Position numbers and translations under genes: made by a program
Shown: piece after piece, positions 57,403-64,000 of the stretch
Numbering within the stretch: the first letter of the stretch is position 1
Layout of the letters: each line of letters starts with the position of its first letter
Notes under the pieces: model-generated
Database searches by the model: none
What the model saw: only the letters and a program-made list of their open reading frames with translations
Told to the model about the DNA's origin: nothing
Source: Buddleja alternifolia
Lineage: Eukaryota > Streptophyta > Magnoliopsida > Lamiales > Scrophulariaceae
Direction of reading: 5' to 3'
Assembly: GCA_019426215.1 (NCBI GenBank)
Contig: CM033391.1
Coordinates: 17,782,708 to 17,846,707 of the forward strand
DNA length: 64,000 nucleotides

Positions 57403-59380
57403 TGTTAGGTTTATGCCCTCAAGATTAGGGGTGTTCAATCGATTCAAACCAAACCGAACTGAACCGAAATTTCAGTTAATCGAAATTTATATTTCCATGT
57501 ACATGTTAGGTTTATGCCCTCAAGATTAGGGGTGTTCAATCGGTTCAAACCAAACCGAACTGAACCGAAATTTCAGTTAATCAAAATTTTGGTTTGACAA
57601 AATCTGAAACCGAAACAGAATCGAAAGGGCCGAGTTCGGTTCGGTTTTAACCGATTGAATTTCGGTTTTTTGCGGTTAACCAAATTTTGAACAAAAAAAA
57701 ATCAAAGAACCCACTATAAGTTATAATTTTTCACCTGGCAAATAAATTCATGTAGAAAATTTAACCCAATTGATTCAAAAAATAAAGAAATTAAATAATC
57801 AATTTTTAATTTCTTACCCAGGTTTTGAAAAATAGAATGGGAGTGGAGAGCCGAGCCCAGAGAAAGGGGAGGATTGAAGGCAGCGGCGGCATGTGTTGCG
57901 CCGGCGACGACGACATGGTGGGATAAGGCAGAGCAGAGAGTTGAGTTTGAGTGAGGGAGAAGCGTGAGTGCAGAGTTGACCAGGTGGGTGGGGTAATTAA
58001 TTGGGTTGAATTTGAAAAGTTCTTATTTTAGCCCCTAAAATTTATAAAAATCTTACAATAGCCCCTATATAAAGATAAAATTATATATAAATTATATACA
58101 TTTCGGTTTTCAGTTCGGTTTGGTTAACCGACCATGAAAACCGAAACCGAAATGTCCAAAAAATAAAAACCAAAACCGAAACCGAACTGGAAAGGTTCGG
58201 TTCGGTTTCAGTTCCAACCAAAATTTTTGGTTTCGGTTTGGTTCGGTCTGTTAATCAAACCGTGAACACCCCTACTCAAGATGGCATATGGAATAGATTG
58301 CATAGGGCAAAAGATTTATATTTGAACCATAATCATTAATAAAAGGGATTTCAAGTTATTTCACTATTGTTATTGGCATTCGTGAAGTAGTGTAGAACTC
58401 ATAGTCCAGATATCAAAGGTAAAACCTTCCACTCTATATGGGATGGAGAGACTGGCACTTAAAGTGATTAGTACTTCGCTATATTAAATTGGTTTGCAAC
58501 TTAGAATCTTGAGTGGACAATAAGATTTGATACAAGCTTTGACATGTAGAATGGTCGTCTGACACTGTGGGATAGTGGGGGTTTTTTCTATAGACACATC
58601 AATAGAATTGATGGGTTCGAACATGGCTCACATCAGTTCAGTCACATTGGTTATCACACATAGCCCGTCAATGATAGAACTGATAGATTATTATATGTGT
58701 GTTTGGACCACATACTTGAGGGGTTAGGTCAAAGATATATTTGTGACATCAAGTTTGTCATTAGAGTAATCGATCTGATTACATAAATATAGGCTCAACC
58801 TCGAACTGCAATTGGATGGACAAATAAAAGTCTTGACTAATCACCAAGGTAAAATTTACTGTCTTGTAAGTCAACAAGTATGAATCCTATGTAGTCATAA
58901 GTAAGTAAGGTCAAAAGTCTTTGGTCAAAACAATCAAGCTGCTTGTTGTAGGATACGAGAGGAAGCTGAAAGACCCAGTCTTATTATGACGCAAGCATAT
59001 AGTCAAGTACAATGAGTTTGACATAATTATGGCTCCCACTTGACTGATATTTGTGAATAAAAGGTCTGTATTCACACGGTATTCATAATTGGAAGGTTCG
59101 TAATAATTCAATTATTTTGAGCTCAAATGGGTTACGATGTAGGCCACCGAGCTGGCTAGGTATTACCTACATCCGTTGATTTCCTCTCATTGCCATCTGA
59201 GACAAACCTAGAAGAGTCACGCTTATAGGATTTTGCTTGAAATTTTCAGAGAGGTAATTTGGTGATTGGATGTCAAAATGATTCGATGAGTTTTAATTAA
59301 TTATTGGATGTATTAATTAAGTGAAGTAATTATTGATCAATTAATTAATTTAGTTGGAATAAATTAATTAATTGCATTAA
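57403..59380 (+). repeat. Copia LTR (plus orientation), left part, with a 101-bp tandem duplication and a MITE
   Basis: TGTTAGGTTTATGCCCTCAA occurs at 57403 and again at 57504; the 101-bp unit also includes the first 70 bases of the inserted MITE. After the MITE the LTR continues at 58275 with blocks seen in other copia LTRs here (ATTAATAAAAGG, AGAGACTGGCACTT, GGTTCGAACATGGCTC). It is interrupted again at 59381. Confidence 0.75.
57527..58274. mobile_element. hAT-type non-autonomous element (MITE) in an LTR
   Basis: The terminal inverted repeats are TAGGGGTGTTCAATCGGTT and, complemented, TAGGGGTGTTCACGGTTTGA. The 8-bp target duplication CTCAAGAT is perfect (57519-57526 and 58275-58282). Long stretches of CGGTTCGGTTT-type sequence lie inside both ends. 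The 748-bp body has a GC-rich, purine-rich core at about 57838-57975. An 8-bp duplication is the hallmark of hAT elements; no transposase is present. Confidence 0.92.
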
Positions 59381-61263
59381 TGTTGTGCTGGGAAATTACT
59401 TCAAAAATAACCCCAAATTGGTACGTAGCGGAATTAAATAAAGAGTCTAGCTCTAGCTCGTACATGCATGACATTAAAATTTATAAATCATACATACTAT
59501 GGCAAAAGATAGCTAACTAAACAATTTAATTAATAATTATTGATTGACTATAGCTAGCAATTAAATGACTAACTAATCAAATAATTTAATTAAAACCAAA
59601 TAATTGCATGCCATAGAAATAAAATTAATAATTAAAATTAAGAAAATTCAACCTTCCTCCAAAGATTGAAACGAGCCGGTGGAATGCACTGCAACTGACA
59701 AACCCTCCTACTTGCCGGAGGAACTCGAGCTTGTGCACCGCAAAACCTTCTACGCAATGCCTCGCCAAACTCGGGAGAGTGGGCTCCCAATAAAATTTAA
59801 TACTAAAAAATCAAAAGCTAGCTTGTTCTCTTGTAAAATAACTTGAGAACTACTTGCCTTTTCTTATATTTTGAACTCACCCTTTCACCCCTTTATATAG
59901 AGGGCCAAAGGTACAAGACTTTGATTTTTAATCAATGTGGGACAAAAAACTGGGCAAGGCTCAAGGACACACCGCGGCCAGGCTCAAGGTCACACGGCGG
60001 CCAGGCCACAAGGCACCCGGCGGCCAAGCCACCAGGCACACGGTGGCCAAGCCATAAGCAAAACTATTGCACGCGCCAGAGACAGCCTGGGGGTCACGTG
60101 GCACCCACTCGTCTGTCCAATTTTTTTTAAATTAAATTAAATTTGACTTTAATTTAAATATCTTTCTCTAAAGATATTTCCCACATTTATTCATCTAAAT
60201 TCAAAAAACTATCCATCCAATGGATCTTTTAGTATTCAATCTAGTTTCTATTCGAGGCTTGCGAAGGGACCTTAGGGAAAAACTAATTCTAGCTCCAAAC
60301 GGGTCAAATCGAATTACCATCCCACGGTAATATTTGATTACCACTTAACAATATTTAAGTCCACTAAATAAATATTGTTGCACTCTAGAATTAATTAAAT
60401 TATTCAAGAGTTCTCATACTTAAGAATATTACAACTAACTCCTCTATCGAAATATCCGCGAAGTAATAAAATCAATGCTACTATTTTCTATCAAAAAAAT
60501 AAATAGAAATAAATGCTACTATTATTTTATACTTCACCTCTTATCCTAAAATTGCCAATTTTCTCATTGTCAACTTTCTCATACAAAAACTCATTTTTCG
60601 TGTAATTTTAGTGACACTTCACATGAAATACTTTGGCCAAAGTTTTAGAATAGTCGAACATTGCAAATCCATTAAAGGGAATATTTCTTATTTCTCATGG
60701 AGATTATAGATTCTTTATGAATGTCCTTCATAATCACATTTCATGCAATTACCCAATGTATAAAGTATATTGGCCACCGAAAATCTCACTTCTAAATATG
60801 TCAAAGTAATATACACTAGATGCATTAATTCACAATCGTCATAGGATTTAGAGTAGTTGTTTCAAATTATTTATTTTGATAGAAGCCAAAAAATAAATAA
60901 CTCATTTTGGTTCGGTTCAGTGTTTCAATCTCATTGATTTACACGAATATATTATATATGGAATCCTCATTCCCATGATTAAGACAAATTATCGAATATA
61001 ATATATTATAGTCATTAGCAGATAAGATGCCCAATCTTATCACCGACTACAACCTATTTATAATAACATATTCCACGTAGAACCAATGTCTTTTCATGGA
61101 ACAACACTTCTATTTGGATTATTATATATTATATTGGACTATGTCTATCTTATAGTACAATTTCTACAATACTCATAACTTGCAACAAAAGTAATAATGA
61201 TTAATTTCATAAACGAATATAAACGTTTCATATAATTGGATTTTTAGGGCACAATCCCTAATA
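59381..61263 (-). repeat. Solo LTR in minus orientation inside the plus-oriented LTR
   Basis: The plus strand starts TGTTGTGCTGGGAAATT and runs to GGGCACAATCCCTAATA, so the minus strand opens with TAGGGATTGTGCCC, typical for a copia LTR start. A minus-strand TATA-like CTATATAAAG is near 59893. A 23-bp minisatellite lies within it. The ends are eroded and no target duplication could be fixed. Confidence 0.7.
59953..60064. repeat. 23-bp minisatellite (about 4.8 copies) in the LTR
   Basis: Units start at 59953, 59976, 59999, 60022 and 60045, exactly 23 bp apart. Their consensus is GGCCAGGC followed by CAAGGCACACGGC. GC content is well above its surroundings. Confidence 0.9.
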
Positions 61264-61807
61264 TATTGCATATTAGTATTAGTCAATTAATTAATTAAGA
61301 CTAAATTAGATAATTAGATTAATTTAGTATGAATAAACATATTTATATTTATATATATTAATTATATATTAATATAAATATACACACATGTATCACACGC
61401 GTGGTGTGTGACACAAGTACGCACTAGGCGTGTGAAGTGGTATCACATGCCTAGGGTATTTGGATGACCTAGTTTGACTAGGTCATCTTGGGGAACAAGA
61501 AAGGTAGAGGAATATATATATATTCCTCTTGGTCATTGTACCTCAATATGAGATTCTCTACTTCACAAACTGAGAATATTGAAAAAATCTCTCCCTTTCT
61601 ATCACTCATAGCTGCCACCCCTGGAGTGTTAGAGAATTTTTTTAATCTTTTTCCAATACATGGAATCTTGAGGCAAAGCTCGTGCTCTGCTGGATTACAA
61701 GGATTTGCATTCGGAATAACGAGATAGAAAAACCACAACAGGTTAGCTTTTCAATCTCTCTTCTAATTTAAATATGTCACCCGAATTTATCTGTGCTGGG
61801 TAGTTTA
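61264..61807 (+). repeat. Right part of the plus-oriented LTR
   Basis: AT-rich TTAATTAATT sequence continues across the insertion from 59380. A TATA-like AATATATATATATTCC is near 61510, followed by leader-like sequence, as in the U3-R part of the other LTRs. It ends near 61807, where another LTR starts. Confidence 0.5.
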
Positions 61808-61963
61808 TGTTAGAGTTATGCCCTTAAATGTCATAAGAGGATAGAATTATACGGCATTAGTTTGTATCTAAACATTTTTGTTTTAATAAAAGACTTTTGA
61901 TGTTGTTTCTTATAGGCATTTGTAAAGTGTAAATAAACAACAACTAGTCCTTGATATCAAAGC
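61808..61963 (+). repeat. Copia LTR fragment cut by a Sirevirus insertion
   Basis: It starts TGTTAGAGTTATGCCC and runs 156 bp with the family word TTTTAATAAAAGAC. At 61964 it is interrupted by the Sirevirus LTR. AAAGC (61959-61963) is the candidate target duplication; its partner is outside the window. Confidence 0.75.
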
Positions 61964-63506
61964 TGTTGGTCCCAAGTAGCATACAAAAGGGTCTAGAGAG
62001 GGGGGGGGGGGGTTGAATAGACTCTGAAATCTTTTTCGACTTAAAAAATTTCGTATAAAAACTCGTTGGACACTTGAGAAGTAGGCGCTTGACCTGAGCG
62101 TCTAAAGAAGACTGTTTTATAAAGATAACTTAGATTTCAAGATTTGAATACTACAACCAAATAGGTTTAAGCCTTCACTTCTTTAATCAGTGTTAGCACA
62201 ACAGAATAATTTTGTAGTCTTCTTGTTTAAAAGCTTTAGCGTCACAAACGGTTCCTTAGTTGCTTAGCATTCACTTGAGTTTTACTTAACAGATTTATAC
62301 AATGATATAATAATATGAAAAATGACTGTAAAGTAAAGAACACGATATTTGGAAGGTTCGTTGGGTGGTGTAATCCCAACTACGTTCTTCTTCTCCTTGA
62401 ACATTTGGAGGCAATCAACTAAGATGGTTTTCAAAGAATCACACAGAAACTTCTACAAATTAGGGAGACATGGATGTTGATGACTTGAGCTCCTTGATCA
62501 CACAGATTTCTGCTCCAAATCACTTCTATCCCTTTGCTTCTTTCACCCAGAAATAATGCAAGTATCCAACTTCGACTTCACACAGATTGCGAGGGTTGGA
62601 TGAGGTTTTTCTAAACGATTTGTTTAATTTTGATAAAGTTCAAACAACTGGGAATATCTCAATAGTAGTGTAGGTTTCTCCGAAAAGAATGTTTGAGATA
62701 TTTGGTTGACTATCTCAGGAATTGAAGAAAAGCAAGGAGAATGTTTGCTTGAATATTCTGGCTTTTTTGAGATTTTAAGGAATGAGACTTCAATACAACA
62801 ACAATTTCGCTTGGAGTGGATCGTTATTTTTGGCTAGTTGTTGAAGTCCTATTTATAGGCTTTCTTGAAAAAAGTATCCGTTTGACACATGCACAGGCGC
62901 GTGTCTCTCACTTCCGCGAGTGAAGCACTTTTGTCCTTTTTCCTGAAAATCTGCTGCACAAAGTTGGTGTTACAGTCTGTGAATAGTTGACAGTCCAATA
63001 GGGTGGCTTCTCCGTACGTCTGAAAGTGCTTATCACATTTAAGGCTCTTATCGGCATTTAATGCATTTGAATTAAATGCCCGTTGGCACTTAATACACTG
63101 AGAATATTTGCATTAAACTCCTTCTGGACTTGGAAATAAATTCAGGTGAAATCCATCAATGATAGACGCTTATCCATCCTTGAATTACTTCTGTTCTATA
63201 AGGTGACGCTTGATATAGCTGGTCATTTGGACACTTGGAAACTTCATCTTCATTCAGACTTCAGGCGCTTGAGTCTTCAAACTTTACTACTGATAAGCTC
63301 ACTCAGAATTCATCAGACGCTCAGCCTAAGACTACTTAGCCTAACAATCTAGAATAAAAACAAAACGAAGCCTATAAAGCCTATTACAAATCTAACGCTT
63401 CAAAGCTTATACATGATTTCTACTAAAATCAAACTTACATATTTTGGGGTCTAACATGAAATCCTAATTTGTCATCATCAAAATATCTAACATGAAATTC
63501 CTAACA
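61964..63506 (-). repeat. 3' LTR of a second Sirevirus (element E)
   Basis: TGTTGGTCCCAAG at 61964 to TTCCTAACA at 63506, 1543 bp. It is closely similar along its length to the solo LTR at 12708-14245 and more distant from the LTR of element A. It contains a 13-base G run near 62001-62013. The adjacent polypurine tract shows it is the 3' LTR. Confidence 0.92.
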
Positions 63507-63521
63507 ATTTCCCCCTTTTCG
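63507..63521 (-). other. Polypurine tract of element E
   Basis: The minus strand reads CGAAAAGGGGGAAAT directly next to the LTR end, the usual primer for plus-strand synthesis. Confidence 0.85.
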
Positions 63522-63644
63522 ATGATGGCAATACTCACTCTTTTATAGTTCAAGAGTTAGACAGCCAAAATAAAAGTTAGCTTTGGTTAGATAAGGTTAG
63601 TTGATGTTAGTTACACTTCAACGAGATGTTGCAGCTGAAAATGC

Positions 63645-63677
<33 letters not shown>

Positions 63678-63755
63678 ATGATTACAAGCCTTTTACAACT
63701 AAACAAAAAAAATTGCATAAGAGACAAGAATATAGATAGTGCAAATCAAGAAGTC

Positions 63756-63977
63756 TTAACGACTTGGTCTAACTATGTATCCCTTGGGCATTTCAGCTCG
63801 AATAGCTTCAGTTAGGCTATCTTCCAAAGTCATCATTGCGTCATGATCTTTGTCGATTATGAGCTTATTCTCTTCCTTTTGTCTCTTCTTGAAAGCAATA
63901 AAGTGTTTGACCCATTCAGTCGGGTCAATACCCATATACCTTAAGCAAATTCTGAAAGTTCGGTTGAAGTCAGTCAT
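63756..63977 (-). CDS. Small ORF upstream of the Sirevirus 3' LTR, 73 residues, unrecognised
   Basis: It starts MTDFNRTFRICLRYMGIDP and ends MPKGYIVRPSR. It is charged and mainly helical in character, with no membrane segment or signal peptide visible. Its place after pol is where Sireviruses may carry an extra, sometimes envelope-like, ORF. It could also be the tail of a longer broken frame, since a stop lies just upstream. I do not recognise the sequence. Confidence 0.4.
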   Translation of the reverse strand: MTDFNRTFRICLRYMGIDPTEWVKHFIAFKKRQKEENKLIIDKDHDAMMTLEDSLTEAIRAEMPKGYIVRPSR

Positions 63978-64000
63978 CTGCCTCTCTTTAGCTAAAATTC

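Larger units (their letters stand above)
63507..64000 (-). mobile_element. Internal 3' region of Sirevirus element E, continuing off the right edge
   Basis: Sequence between the pol gene (outside the window) and the 3' LTR. It includes an (AT)n run at about 63646-63675 and a small open frame at 63756-63977. The corresponding region of element A (1-699) shows no obvious equivalent frame. Confidence 0.8.

Noticed and set aside
59843..60140. Arg/Gly/His-rich reading frames around 60 kb
   Set aside because: By-product of the 23-bp minisatellite; 23 is not a multiple of three, so no repeated protein is encoded.

Overview
The window is AT-rich plant nuclear DNA, most likely from a eudicot. One host gene looks intact, a CBL-interacting protein kinase (CIPK) at 48.0-51.1 kb. 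Almost everything else is transposable-element sequence: nested Ty1/copia elements, one Ty3/gypsy relic, solo LTRs, a SINE and several MITEs. No bacterial-type operon, rRNA gene, functional tRNA gene or CRISPR array is visible.

Layout. (a) 1-7774: a nearly intact minus-strand Sirevirus-like copia element with a 738-residue gag, protease, integrase and RT-RNase H. Its 5' LTR is at 6271-7774 and its 3' LTR lies left of the window. (b) 7775-8350: LTR debris. (c) 8351-27782: a decayed plus-strand copia composite made of two partial internal regions, a truncated LTR between them and a 3' LTR at 26040-27782. It hosts a solo Sirevirus LTR (12708-14245, target duplication GAAAT) and a full minus-strand copia element (15175-25368, target duplication GTCTT). 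(d) 27783-46012: a Tat-like Ty3/gypsy relic with gag-protease on the plus strand, no recognisable RT or integrase, an extra ORF on the minus strand and a 534-bp 3' LTR. It is split by a minus-strand copia element (31131-38932, itself hit by a SINE at 38601-38863) and by two solo LTRs (40462-42707 and 42743-44470). (e) 46013-52000: the gene island. An inverted pair of MITEs lies downstream of the CIPK gene, a 1.5-kb leader intron lies in its 5' UTR, a foldback MITE sits in its upstream region, and a decayed RNase H-like relic follows. (f) 52.0-57.4 kb: AT-rich intergenic DNA, SINE-like relics, a repeat-rich leader, LTR fragments and a foldback MITE. (g) 57.4-61.96 kb: LTRs stacked on one another, with a hAT-type MITE (8-bp target duplication CTCAAGAT) and a 23-bp minisatellite. 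(h) 61964-64000: the 3' end of a second minus-strand Sirevirus that runs off the right edge.

Insertion order was read from target duplications and interrupted reading frames. The gypsy element is the oldest layer, the copia composites and solo LTRs came later, and element C, the solo Sirevirus LTR and the SINE are late events. No clearly new cellular pathway is present. The observations most worth a second look are the gypsy relic that pairs gag-protease with an antisense ORF but lacks polymerase, the long inverted MITE hairpin beside the kinase gene, the foldback MITE in its promoter region, the iterated motifs in retroelement leaders and LTRs, and the altered NAF motif of the kinase.
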